A DNA stretch of 54,498 bases from Candidatus Iainarchaeum sp. (GTDB taxonomy: Archaea > Iainarchaeota > Iainarchaeia > Iainarchaeales > Iainarchaeaceae), in NCBI GenBank assembly GCA_002687735.1, contig NZBD01000015.1, positions 1 to 54,498 of the forward strand. Direction: 5' to 3'. The stretch's first letter is position 1, and every line of letters starts with the position of its first letter. The position numbers and the translations under genes are program-made. Below are positions 30,882 to 39,587 of the stretch, one piece after another. Under the pieces are notes generated by a model. The model did no database searches, was not told where the DNA came from, and was given only the letters and a program-made list of their open reading frames with translations.

Positions 30882-32159
30882 ATGCTGGATCTTAAATTTG
30901 TAAGGGAAAACCATTCTTTGATTAGAAAAGACCTTGAAAAAAGGAAAGATAAGGAAAAGCTTCCGTGGTTAAACGAATTACTGAAACTGGATGAGCAGTA
31001 CAGGAAAAAGTTACAGGAAGCTGAAAATCTGAGGGCTAAAAGAAATGAAATCACTAATGAAGTAAAGAAATTACTCTCTGAAAAAAAAGACGCTAAAAAA
31101 AAGATCGCGGAAGCAAAAAGTCTTCCGGACAAAATCAAGAAAATTGAAAAAAACACTGCTCCGTTGAAAGAAAAAATTGATTACTATCTGATGCGTCTTC
31201 CTAATGTTTTGGACGAATCTGTTCCTTATGGAAAAGACGATTCTGAAAACGTTGTTGTAAAGGAAGCCGGAAAAAAAATCTCAAGAAAAGATCTTCCTCC
31301 TCATGGCGAGCTTTTGGAAAAGCATGGTTGGGCTGATTTTGATCGTGCCGCAAAAATTGCAGGGTCAGGATTTTATTTTTTAAAAGGTCAGTTTGCGTTG
31401 TTAGATTTTGCTTTACAAAGATTTGCTCTCGACAAACTTGTCAAAAAAGGTTATTCTGTTATTCAGCCTCCTTTGATGATGAATCGCGAGGCTTATTCAG
31501 GGGTTACGGATTTAAACGATTTTGAGAACGTCATGTATAAAATTGACTCTGAGGATCTTTACCTTATTGCAACTTCCGAACACCCAATGGCTGCGATGTT
31601 CAAGGACGAAATTCTTTCTAGTGAAGAGCTCCCGATTAAGTTTGCAGGAATTTCCCCCTGTTTCAGAAAAGAAATAGGCAAGCATGGTATTGACACGAGA
31701 GGTATTTTCAGGGTTCATCAGTTCAACAAAGTTGAACAGTTTGTTTTCTGTAAGCCGGAAGAGTCTGAGAAGTTCCATGAAGAACTTTTAGAAAATGCCG
31801 AGGAAATTTTCAAAGAACTTGGTTTAGCTTACAGGGTTGTAAATATTTGTACTGGCGATATTGGAATAGTTGCGGCTAAAAAATATGATATGGATGTCTG
31901 GATGCCAAGGGAAGAAAAGTACAGAGAAGTTGTTTCAAACAGCAACTGTACAACTTACCAAGCGGTCCGTTCCAATATAAAATTCAGGAACAAAGACGGT
32001 TCAAAAGAATTTGTTCATACTTTAAACAGCACAGCTATTGCAACATCAAGAGCACTAAGAGCTTTGCTTGAAACCCATTATGATAAAGGAGTAATAAAAA
32101 TACCAAAGCCTTTACAACCGTACATGAACGGAGCAAAGGAAATCAAACATGAGAAATAG
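30882..32159 (+). CDS. serS: Seryl-tRNA synthetase
   Basis: A class II synthetase that charges tRNA-Ser (and tRNA-Sec where present). The 425-residue protein has the N-terminal coiled-coil arm (about 25-105) that contacts the long variable arm, then the catalytic core with ATSEHPMAAMF, motif 2 CFRKEIGKHGIDTRGIFRVH and motif 3 in STAIATSRALRALLE. It is the common SerRS type and not the rare methanogen type. The ATG at 30882 gives the standard MLDLKFVRENHSLIR start. Confidence 0.95.
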   Translation: MLDLKFVRENHSLIRKDLEKRKDKEKLPWLNELLKLDEQYRKKLQEAENLRAKRNEITNEVKKLLSEKKDAKKKIAEAKSLPDKIKKIEKNTAPLKEKIDYYLMRLPNVLDESVPYGKDDSENVVVKEAGKKISRKDLPPHGELLEKHGWADFDRAAKIAGSGFYFLKGQFALLDFALQRFALDKLVKKGYSVIQPPLMMNREAYSGVTDLNDFENVMYKIDSEDLYLIATSEHPMAAMFKDEILSSEELPIKFAGISPCFRKEIGKHGIDTRGIFRVHQFNKVEQFVFCKPEESEKFHEELLENAEEIFKELGLAYRVVNICTGDIGIVAAKKYDMDVWMPREEKYREVVSNSNCTTYQAVRSNIKFRNKDGSKEFVHTLNSTAIATSRALRALLETHYDKGVIKIPKPLQPYMNGAKEIKHEK

Positions 32160-32160
32160 T

Positions 32161-32448
32161 TTAAGACCCCCAAGCAAGCATTCCGCCTTTCAGGTTGAAT
32201 GCTTCAAATCCGTTTTCATTCAAAAATTTTGTTGCTGTTGCTGACCTGTGTCCGCTTCTGCAAATAACTATAATAGGCCGCTTTGTTGAGAGTTCATTTT
32301 TCCGTTCCGCAAGTTCCCCTAAAGGAATGCACTTATCAGGATTAGCATTTCCTGCATCAATTTCTTTCTTTTCTCTAACATCTAATAAGATAGCTTTTTT
32401 TGCCGTAATGAGCTTTTTTGCTTCTTTCGCAGAAACTTCTTTTACCAT
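32161..32448 (-). CDS. Single-domain rhodanese-like protein
   Basis: The 95-residue protein is one rhodanese domain. It has the strand LLDVREKKEIDAG and the active-site loop CRSGHRS with its Cys near residue 63, followed by ATKFLNENGF and LKGGMLAWG. Such proteins carry sulfane sulfur as a persulfide and may feed sulfur to tRNA thiolation or Fe-S assembly. It converges with serS, with 1 nt between stops. Confidence 0.9.
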   Translation of the reverse strand: MVKEVSAKEAKKLITAKKAILLDVREKKEIDAGNANPDKCIPLGELAERKNELSTKRPIIVICRSGHRSATATKFLNENGFEAFNLKGGMLAWGS

Positions 32449-32527
32449 AGGAAATTTGCTCTGTGCAAAGCTTAAAAAAGCTGTCTTACGCGAATTATAA
32501 TCGTTTAATTGTCCTTATCGGGCGATT

Positions 32528-32601
32528 GGGCCCGTAGCTCAGCCTGGTAGAGCAGCGGACTTTTAATCCGCGTGTCGAGGGTTCAAATCCCTCTGGGCTC
32601 G
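32528..32601 (+). tRNA. tRNA-Lys (UUU)
   Basis: A full cloverleaf is visible: acceptor GGGCCCG with TGGGCTC (two G-U pairs), D-arm GCTC/GAGC, anticodon stem GCGGA/TCCGC around CTTTTAA, T-arm GAGGG-TTCAAAT-CCCTC and discriminator G. CCA is not encoded. It lies 77 nt before lysS and differs by two bases from the tRNA-Lys(CUU) just after lysS. Confidence 0.95.
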
Positions 32602-32605
32602 TAAC

Positions 32606-32643
32606 CTTTTTCTTTCTTGCGCCCTTTGGGCGGAAAGAAAAAG
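32606..32643 (+). promoter_or_regulatory. Long hairpin between tRNA-Lys and lysS
   Basis: ctttttctttc (32606-32616) pairs exactly with gaaagaaaaag (32633-32643), and cgccc (32620-32624) pairs with gggcg (32628-32632) around a ttt loop; a 3-nt bulge separates the two helices. It begins 4 nt after the tRNA. It may mark 3' processing, stop transcription or regulate lysS. Confidence 0.5.
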
Positions 32644-32678
32644 CTTAGCCAAAAAGAAAGAACAAAGGAAAGAAATCC

Positions 32679-34301
32679 ATGGAAGAAAACATTCAGTTTT
32701 GGGCAGAAAAAATAGCAAAAGACATCCAAGAGAGAAAGAAATTTCACTTTTTGGATAAGTCAATTCCTGAGCTAAAAAATCCCACTATAAAAAGCAGTTC
32801 TAGTCTTTCTGGTGTTCTTCACATTGGCCGTCTTAGTGATATAATAAGGGGCGAGGCAGTTTTCCGTGCATTAAAAGAAAACAACTCCAATGCCGAGTTC
32901 ATTTATGTTACTGAGGACATGGATCCTTTAAGGAAAATCCCAAAAGGCGTCCCAAAAGATTTTGAACAATATATAGGAATGCCAGTTAGTAATGTTCCTG
33001 ATCCTGAGGGCTGCCATGCAAGTTATGGTGATCACTTTAAAGAAAAGTTTCTGAAAATCTTTGACGGTTTTCTCACTTATGAGCCAAAGCTTTATTCTAT
33101 GAGTGAAGAATACAAAAAAGGAAATTTCACGCCTTATATTTTAGAGTTAGTAAAGAATACCGAGAAAGCAAAAGAAATCATTTCAAGGTTTCAAGATTCT
33201 CCAGTTTCTGATACCTGGACTTCCTGGAAACCAATTTGTGAAAACTGCGGAAAATTACAAACAACCGTTGTAACAAAAATCAGTGGAACAAAAATTGATT
33301 ATGTTTGTAAGGACTATGATTTTGAAACAACTAAAGCAATTGGGTGCAATCATGAGGGAACATCAGATTTAAAGAAAGCAGTTGGAAAATTGATTTGGAA
33401 GAGCGAGTGGGCTGCTCAGTGGAAACGTTGGCAAGTAGTAAGTGAAGGAGCCGGAAAAGAATACAATGCACCTAACTCTGCGTGGTTTGTGAACGCGGAA
33501 ATTTGCGAAAAAGTTCTTGATTATCCGATGCCGGAACCAATTTTTTATGAACATTTATTCATTGATGGCCAAAAAATGTCTGCATCAGTAGGGAACGTTG
33601 TTTATCCTCATGAATGGCTTGAAGTTGGCAGGCCAGAAGCGTTAAAGCTTTTATACATGAAAAAACTTGCGAAAACCAGGAGCTTTTCCTGGAAAGACTT
33701 ACCTATTCTGGAAAGCGAATTAGATAAAGCTGCTCTAGCGGATACTTTAATTACTGAATTAGGTGACTCGAAAGAGAAGAAACAATTACAAAAACTTTAC
33801 CATTATTCTAAAGTAAAAGGCAGAGAGGCATTCCCGGTTCAAGTTGACTATTCATTAGTTGCATCGCTTGTCACTACTATTCCCGATAATCAACTGTTAT
33901 TTGAGAAATTGGTCGAGATGCAAGAATTTGACAAACAAGGTTTGGAAAAAATGAAAGAGCAAGTATTTGAAAGGATGAACCATGCCAGAAATTGGGTTGA
34001 GAAATATGTTCCAGAGAAGAAATTAGAATTTGTGGAAGAATATTCTGTAGAAGGAATTGATGAAAAAACGAAAAAACTTTTTGCGGATATTGCAAATGAG
34101 TTGGATAAAGATAATAGTGTTGGTGAGGTACAACAAAGGATATTTGAAACAGCAAAAGCTAATGGCATTAAACCACAGGACTTATTCAGGTCTCTTTACC
34201 AAGTTATGATTGGAAAAGAACGTGGGCCAAAAATAGGTACTTTGGTTTTTGCTTTTGGAAAAGAAAAAGTAATTGAACGTTTAAAGGAAATTTCCTCTTA
34301 G
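32679..34301 (+). CDS. lysS: Class I lysyl-tRNA synthetase
   Basis: This is the archaeal (class I, LysK-type) LysRS, unrelated to the class II enzyme of most bacteria and eukaryotes. It has the HIGH motif in SGVLHIGRLSDIIRG near residue 48, a Cys pair CENCGK near 185 with a later CKDYD...CNHEG that may bind zinc, and the KMSKS motif as DGQKMSASVGNVV near 298. The C-terminal half is the helical anticodon-binding region. Length is typical. It is flanked by both tRNA-Lys genes. Confidence 0.95.
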   Translation: MEENIQFWAEKIAKDIQERKKFHFLDKSIPELKNPTIKSSSSLSGVLHIGRLSDIIRGEAVFRALKENNSNAEFIYVTEDMDPLRKIPKGVPKDFEQYIGMPVSNVPDPEGCHASYGDHFKEKFLKIFDGFLTYEPKLYSMSEEYKKGNFTPYILELVKNTEKAKEIISRFQDSPVSDTWTSWKPICENCGKLQTTVVTKISGTKIDYVCKDYDFETTKAIGCNHEGTSDLKKAVGKLIWKSEWAAQWKRWQVVSEGAGKEYNAPNSAWFVNAEICEKVLDYPMPEPIFYEHLFIDGQKMSASVGNVVYPHEWLEVGRPEALKLLYMKKLAKTRSFSWKDLPILESELDKAALADTLITELGDSKEKKQLQKLYHYSKVKGREAFPVQVDYSLVASLVTTIPDNQLLFEKLVEMQEFDKQGLEKMKEQVFERMNHARNWVEKYVPEKKLEFVEEYSVEGIDEKTKKLFADIANELDKDNSVGEVQQRIFETAKANGIKPQDLFRSLYQVMIGKERGPKIGTLVFAFGKEKVIERLKEISS

Positions 34302-34302
34302 A

Positions 34303-34376
34303 GGGCCCATAGCTCAGCCTGGTAGAGCAGCGGACTCTTAATCCGCGTGTCGAGGGTTCAAATCCCTCTGGGCTCG
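34303..34376 (+). tRNA. tRNA-Lys (CUU)
   Basis: The sequence matches the upstream tRNA-Lys except for the base at the end of the acceptor stem (A instead of G) and the anticodon loop CTCTTAA, which reads CUU. The acceptor pairs GGGCCCA with TGGGCTC. It begins 2 nt after the lysS stop, so the two tRNA-Lys genes and their synthetase form one unit. Confidence 0.95.
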
Positions 34377-34444
34377 CATTCTATTTTCGCAGTGGCAATG
34401 TGCCCCTTCGAAATTTGATTATACTAAAAAATTGTTATTTTAGT

Positions 34445-35344
34445 ATGCATTCAATCTCAGTTTCCTTAATTAGGAATTTACAGGAATCTAGACGAAAAGC
34501 AATTTCTTACAAAGCTATCGCGAAAGAGTTTAATTTAAGCCCCGCTACTGTTTTGAAATATTGTAGAAAAGTTGAGCTGAAAGGTTCGGGGAAACGAATT
34601 CTTGAAATAAATGAACAGGTTAACAGAGAAAAATTTGCTGAAGTATATGCTAAGGTTAAGAAAATAAGGAAACCTTTATTTTCCAAAAAATTTTCAAATC
34701 TACTAGGGCATTTGTTTTTTGACGGCTCAGTTAATTTTACACTAGGAAGATATGATTTAACTTATACAAATGCGTCTCAAAAGTTGGTTCATACGTTTAA
34801 CAAAAATATGATTGAATCTTTTGATTTGAAGTCTGGAAAAATATCTAAAATTTCTGGAGTGAATTTTGATTGGTTTGTTTGTCATCATTATTCTAAATCT
34901 GTTTGTGAATTTTTATCAGAGTTATCCGAATCATTTAGTACTTCTGATGGTATTGGTGTCCCCACGCAAATTTTGGAAGGAGATAATGGAATTAAAGCCG
35001 CTTTTTTGGGTGCTTTTTGGGATGATGAAGGAAGCATTTCTGATTCTGGTAAGCTTGAAGGTAGCTTGGTTTCAAAAGAAATGATTGTTGGGCTTTCAAA
35101 ATTGCATTTTGATTTAGGGATTGAAAACAAGGTTTATACAAATAAGAAGAAGGGAGATTTCACTGTTCATATTAACAAAAACGAAGTGAATTACTTGTTG
35201 TTTCAAGAAAAAATCGGGTTTTCTGATTCATTAGTAGTTCATGGAAAAAATAGTGGGAACTTGAAAAAGAACGTGTTGCGTGAAAAAATTAGGGGTTATA
35301 GAAACCATTTAAAACTCTCCCAAACTAACTATTTACGATTGTAG
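34445..35344 (+). CDS. LAGLIDADG homing endonuclease-like protein, free-standing
   Basis: The 299-residue protein has an N-terminal helix-turn-helix (AIAKEFNLSPATVLKYCRKV) and a two-motif LAGLIDADG domain: LLGHLFFDG near residue 95 and FLGAFWDDEG near 200, each with an acidic residue at the metal position. It is therefore a monomeric-type endonuclease that could be active. The ATG at 34445 is preferred to a GTG at 34400. The gene sits between tRNA-Lys(CUU) and tRNA-Phe and its TAG uses the first G of tRNA-Phe. It is outside the tRNA intron, and whether it cuts a tRNA gene is unknown. Confidence 0.8.
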   Translation: MHSISVSLIRNLQESRRKAISYKAIAKEFNLSPATVLKYCRKVELKGSGKRILEINEQVNREKFAEVYAKVKKIRKPLFSKKFSNLLGHLFFDGSVNFTLGRYDLTYTNASQKLVHTFNKNMIESFDLKSGKISKISGVNFDWFVCHHYSKSVCEFLSELSESFSTSDGIGVPTQILEGDNGIKAAFLGAFWDDEGSISDSGKLEGSLVSKEMIVGLSKLHFDLGIENKVYTNKKKGDFTVHINKNEVNYLLFQEKIGFSDSLVVHGKNSGNLKKNVLREKIRGYRNHLKLSQTNYLRL

Positions 35345-35455
35345 GGGTCGTAGCTCAGTCTGGGAGAGCACGGGGCTGAAGGGAATTTTAATTGCTGATT
35401 TGTAATTTTATTCTCAGTTACCTCGGTGTCGCGGGTTCAAATCCCGCCGACCCCA
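35344..35455 (+). tRNA. tRNA-Phe (GAA) with 38-nt intron
   Basis: Exon 1 is 35344-35381 and exon 2 is 35420-35455. The acceptor GGGGTCG/CGACCCC, D-arm GCTC/GAGC, anticodon stem CGGGG/CCTCG around CTGAAGA, T-arm GCGGG-TTCAAAT-CCCGC and discriminator A are all intact. The intron lies at the canonical position after base 37. The gene's first base is also the last base of the endonuclease stop codon. Confidence 0.93.
35382..35419 (+). other. Archaeal tRNA intron with canonical bulge-helix-bulge
   Basis: The central 4-bp helix pairs ctga (35376-35379) with tcag (35414-35417). Three-nt bulges agg (35380-35382) and tta (35418-35420) hold the two cut sites after their second base. The inner helix gaat/attc (35383-35386 with 35410-35413) completes the hBHBh' form recognised by the archaeal splicing endonuclease. 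Confidence 0.92.
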
Positions 35456-35520
35456 TTCCCAAAAAGAAAGAGAAAATGCATTCTGATCCTTTTTTCAACT
35501 TTTATATTCTTTATTATATT

Positions 35521-36282
35521 ATGCTGGATTTAAACAAAAAAACGGTAGTTGTTACCGGTGCATCGCGCGGCCTCGGAAGAGCCATTGCTCTGGCTTTTGC
35601 TAAAGAAGGATGTAATTTAGTTTTGAATTTTGTTTCTGATTCAAGCAAAGAAAAAATCGATTCTTTAGAAAAAGAAATTGCGAAGTTAGGCGTGAAGAGT
35701 ATTGCTGTTCAGGCGGATGTTTCTAAAGAAGATGAATGTAAAAAAGTTTTAGATTCTGCAGTAAAAGAATTTAATTCCGTTTTTGTTCTGGCGAATAATG
35801 CCGGAGTTTATTCAGGCAAACCAGGAACCCCAACTTGGGAACTCGACGAACAGGAGTTTGACAAAATTTTTTCCGTTAATGTTAAAGGATTATTTTTTAT
35901 GGTGAAGCATATTGGAAAATGGATGATTGATAATAAAGTTAAAGGCACAATTGTTAACACTGCTTCAGTTGCAGGTTTGGATGCGAGTACTTCCGGAAGT
36001 ATTTACGGTGCGTCAAAATCTGCAGTTTATGGTTTTACAAAAACATGGGCTGTTGAATTTGGCCAGCACGGTATTAGAGTTAACTCTGTTTCTCCTGGGC
36101 CAGTTGACACTGATTTGCTGGAAAAGGTTTCCTTGGAGAAAAAAAAGCAGTTTGCTGAGGAAACCCCGCTTGGGGCTATTGCAAAACCGGAAGATATTGC
36201 TGATGCTGTTGTTTTTATGGCAAAACAGGAAAGAATCAACGGTCAGACCATTGTTGTTGATGGCGGGCGTTTAAGACATTAA
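35521..36282 (+). CDS. Short-chain dehydrogenase/reductase, FabG-like
   Basis: The 253-residue NAD(P)-dependent oxidoreductase has the cofactor loop TGASRGLGRAIA near residue 14, NNAGVY near 90, the catalytic Ser in NTASVAG, the YGASK tetrad element near 160 and the C-terminal VDGGRLRH. It is most like 3-oxoacyl-ACP reductases, but related SDRs act on sugars or polyols and no other fatty-acid gene is nearby. The ATG at 35521 (MLDLNKKTVVVTG) is the natural start. Confidence 0.88.
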   Translation: MLDLNKKTVVVTGASRGLGRAIALAFAKEGCNLVLNFVSDSSKEKIDSLEKEIAKLGVKSIAVQADVSKEDECKKVLDSAVKEFNSVFVLANNAGVYSGKPGTPTWELDEQEFDKIFSVNVKGLFFMVKHIGKWMIDNKVKGTIVNTASVAGLDASTSGSIYGASKSAVYGFTKTWAVEFGQHGIRVNSVSPGPVDTDLLEKVSLEKKKQFAEETPLGAIAKPEDIADAVVFMAKQERINGQTIVVDGGRLRH

Positions 36283-36328
36283 AAGCAAAATTGCGTTGGC
36301 TTTTAATTAGTTTTCGTTCAAATTATTT

Positions 36329-38545
36329 TTGGTTACTTTGTTGTTAAAGCGTATTTTCCCATTGGTTTTAGTGCTTCTTTTTTCAGCTAGTGTATTAGCT
36401 GCAACTCCCACTGTATCTAGTAGCACCCACCCTGAAGGAGAATGGGCTGATGCGCCTTTCATTAAGGTTAATTTTTCTTATTCAGATGCAACAAAATTCG
36501 CCTATGTCGTTAACAAAGAAGCAGACACTGTTCCGGATATAATCGGAGAGATAAGTAAATTTATGGATCCTTCAAGTTCTGAAATTTCTTTGGGGGCAAA
36601 ACTTGATGGAATATATTGGCTGCATGTAAGGGGAAAAAATTCTTCGGGTTGGAGTGATACTAAGCATTATGAAATTAAAGTAGATTCTAATGGTCCAAGA
36701 AGACCTGCCAATCTTACCGCGACTCCATTAGAGGATGGAACTATTCAACTGGCGTGGGATGCTGCGGAAGACGATCTTGCAGGAGTTGGTCATTATACTG
36801 TTTATAGAAGTGTTCTTAGATTTGTTAGTGATGGAGGAATATCCAGAGAATTCACTATTCGGGATGCTGTTGCAAAAAGAATTGCTGAGGAAGTAACAGA
36901 AACAAATTATCTTGATGAGGAAATAAATGAAGGTTATAGATATCATTACAAGATCCAGCCTATTGATAAAGCGGGTAATGGAGGGATCCCGAGTTCTGTT
37001 GCTTCTGCTCGAGCCCATTCTTTTTGTGATTTTACAGTGGTTATTCACACAGAACTTGATGATGAAAACATATCCATTGCAATTGAATCCACAGGAAAAT
37101 TCAAAAAAGGGAATGTGAAAGTTACTGATCCTAATGGCGTTGAAACAGAAATTGTAGAATCGGAATCAAATGTTTTTTCCATCGAGACATCTTACAGCTT
37201 ATCAGACAAACCAAACGGAGACTACAATATTTTCTTTACCTCCATCGATCCTGATTTTGATGAATGTAATGCCGAAAAGATTTTTATTTATGATATTGTA
37301 TTCCCTGAAGTAAAAATAATTTCTCCGTCCTCTACGGGGGTTTTAACAGAACAAGTTAAGTTTGAAATTGAAGCAAGTGATTCCGGGGTTAATCCATCGG
37401 GACTTGTCAGTGTTACGCTTTACCTTGAAAAGGCGGGTGAAGAAATATTAGTTGGCGAGGCTGAAAAGGCGGGTGAAAATTATGTTTATGACTGGAACAC
37501 TATTACTTATGAAAATGGTAGGTTCAAGGTTATTGTAAAAGCAAAAGATAATGCAGGAAACGAATCTGAAGATTCAGCAATTTACAGTTTTGAAAACACA
37601 TTCTTTGCGAGAACTACCGCAAGTTCTGATATTATTTTTTCTGAAGCCGCCAGAACTGAAGCTATAAATTATTTAGCTGATTTAAGAGAGCAGGGCATTA
37701 ATGTACAGGAATTAGAAATGAGACTCGTTAATGCGGATTCTAACTTTAATTATGCTCGTGAGCTTTTTGAACAGGGTTATTATTTTGAATTAGCTTCTGA
37801 ACAAGCGAATTTAGCTAAATTACAGTATGATTCAATCAAAAGCAGTATTAGTTTGGAAGATTATGGTAACAGAGTTTACATTTATGATGCAGAACAGCTT
37901 GATCTTTTCTTAAGTGCGTCAGGATTAGATTCAGGAGTAACAAATAACTCTAAAACTTTAATACAACAATTACAGCCGTTAAGGAGATTAGAACTTGTAA
38001 AGGTCACAAAAGGAATAAACTCTTATTACAAAGCTAATGTTTCAATTTCTTTTTCTAATGCTCAAGATCAAAATATTTCTTTGAGGGTTTTAGAAATAAT
38101 TCCAAAACAATTCACTAACGATGCGAATAATCTATCTTCTACTTTTGCTTTTGAAATTATCCAATCAGACCCTATAATTGTGTTTGAATCCGTTGACTCG
38201 ATCCAGGGAGAAACAATCTCTATAATTTATTCCTTAAAACAAGAGCTTACTAAAGAGCAGGCGGATATTTTGCTTTCATCAAATGTAATGAATTTTTATA
38301 TTTCTCCGCCAATTCTAGTTGATTCTGCAACTGACTTATCTTCAGTTAAACTGTCTTCGCTACTGAACTTTAATTCATTAATATCCTCTCTTCCCCCCAT
38401 TGAATGGAACACAACTAATCTGATAATTGTCGGTCTTGCGATTTTAGCAATTTTATTCATACTTTTGGTAATTGTGTTATTGGCGGTATTTGCGGCATAT
38501 TATTTCTTTATACGGAAAAAAAAAACGATTTACAATGAGCCTTGA
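36329..38545 (+). CDS. Large surface protein with FN3-like domains and C-terminal TM
   Basis: The protein of about 738 residues has a signal peptide ending FSASVLAA, a beta-rich domain, an FN3-like domain (ANLTATPLEDGTIQLAWDAAEDD...HYTVYRS), an Ig-like domain (PEVKIISPSS...), a helical region near 430-520, a further beta domain and a C-terminal TM helix (about 695-725) with a basic KKKTIY tail. Several TTG codons (36329, 36338, 36341) could start it; no ATG precedes the signal peptide. It differs from the left-hand surface trio in lacking Cys repeats and the helical tail. Its end overlaps the prenyl synthase start by 11 nt. Confidence 0.75.
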   Translation: MVTLLLKRIFPLVLVLLFSASVLAATPTVSSSTHPEGEWADAPFIKVNFSYSDATKFAYVVNKEADTVPDIIGEISKFMDPSSSEISLGAKLDGIYWLHVRGKNSSGWSDTKHYEIKVDSNGPRRPANLTATPLEDGTIQLAWDAAEDDLAGVGHYTVYRSVLRFVSDGGISREFTIRDAVAKRIAEEVTETNYLDEEINEGYRYHYKIQPIDKAGNGGIPSSVASARAHSFCDFTVVIHTELDDENISIAIESTGKFKKGNVKVTDPNGVETEIVESESNVFSIETSYSLSDKPNGDYNIFFTSIDPDFDECNAEKIFIYDIVFPEVKIISPSSTGVLTEQVKFEIEASDSGVNPSGLVSVTLYLEKAGEEILVGEAEKAGENYVYDWNTITYENGRFKVIVKAKDNAGNESEDSAIYSFENTFFARTTASSDIIFSEAARTEAINYLADLREQGINVQELEMRLVNADSNFNYARELFEQGYYFELASEQANLAKLQYDSIKSSISLEDYGNRVYIYDAEQLDLFLSASGLDSGVTNNSKTLIQQLQPLRRLELVKVTKGINSYYKANVSISFSNAQDQNISLRVLEIIPKQFTNDANNLSSTFAFEIIQSDPIIVFESVDSIQGETISIIYSLKQELTKEQADILLSSNVMNFYISPPILVDSATDLSSVKLSSLLNFNSLISSLPPIEWNTTNLIIVGLAILAILFILLVIVLLAVFAAYYFFIRKKKTIYNEP

Positions 38546-39587
38546 AAAATTTCTAAAAGAATCTGCTAAGGATATTGATAAAGAACTGGAAAACTTCTTT
38601 CCTAAAAAAATCACCGCTGAATGGGTTACCGAATCGTTAGGGGAACCAGAATTTAGTTTTGATGAAAATTCTTCACAGAAAGCAGTTGTTGATCCGGTTT
38701 GGGATTTTTTAGACCGGGGCGGAAAACGATGGAGACCTGCTTTGATGCTGCTTGCATGTGAGGCGGTTGGCGGAAATAAAAAAGATGCCATGCCTTTTAC
38801 GGTTATTCCTGAACTTGTTCATAACGGAACAATAATGGTTGATGATGTGGAGGATAATTCTTCTTTAAGGAGAGGTAAAAAATCAACACATCTCATTTAT
38901 GGCGTTGATATTGCAATAAATGCAGGAAATGCAATGTACTTTCTTCCATTAGTAACCTTAATTAATGATGCTAATATTTCCCCCGAACAAAAAGCAACTA
39001 TTTATGATTTGTATGCAAAAGAACTTCTGAAACTTTCTTTTGGGCAGGCAATGGATATTTACTGGCATAAGGGTCATTCTGAGGTAACGGAACAACAATA
39101 CTTGCAAATGACTTCTTACAAGACAGGTTCCTTATCAAGATTAGCTGTTGGTTTAGGAGTAATATTAGGAAAAGGATCAGAAAAACAAATTTCTGTTTTA
39201 TCTGATTTTGCAACCAGCTTAGGAGTGGCTTTTCAGATTCATGATGATGTTCTGAACCTTAAACCTGCTGAGGAGTGGGGTAAAGAAACTGGCGATGATA
39301 TTCAAGAAGGGAAAAGAACCATAATAGTTATTCATTCTTTTTCACTAATTGATTCTAATAAAAAGGATCAACTGACAAAGATTTTGGATGCTAAAGAAAA
39401 TACGGTTGCAGAAATAAAAGAAGCAATTTCTATTTTAGATGGATCCGGTTCTATTGATTATGCTAAAAAATTTGCAAAAGACATTGTTGCTGAAAGCTGG
39501 TCAAATCTTGACAAGGCTCTTGAGGATTCGGATGCAAAAAAAATGCTGAAAGAATTTGCAGATTATGCTATTAATAGGGAAATTTAA
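38535..39587 (+). CDS. Polyprenyl (geranylgeranyl-type) diphosphate synthase
   Basis: The enzyme condenses isopentenyl diphosphate with allylic diphosphates, giving the prenyl chains of archaeal lipids or quinones. The first Asp-rich motif is DDVEDNSSLRRG near residue 100, the second is FQIHDDVLN near 236 and GGKRWRPAL precedes them. Length (350 residues) is typical. The ATG at 38535 overlaps the end of the upstream surface protein gene. Product chain length cannot be told. The 3' end overlaps the convergent KaiC-like gene by 4 nt. Confidence 0.88.
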   Translation: MSLEKFLKESAKDIDKELENFFPKKITAEWVTESLGEPEFSFDENSSQKAVVDPVWDFLDRGGKRWRPALMLLACEAVGGNKKDAMPFTVIPELVHNGTIMVDDVEDNSSLRRGKKSTHLIYGVDIAINAGNAMYFLPLVTLINDANISPEQKATIYDLYAKELLKLSFGQAMDIYWHKGHSEVTEQQYLQMTSYKTGSLSRLAVGLGVILGKGSEKQISVLSDFATSLGVAFQIHDDVLNLKPAEEWGKETGDDIQEGKRTIIVIHSFSLIDSNKKDQLTKILDAKENTVAEIKEAISILDGSGSIDYAKKFAKDIVAESWSNLDKALEDSDAKKMLKEFADYAINREI

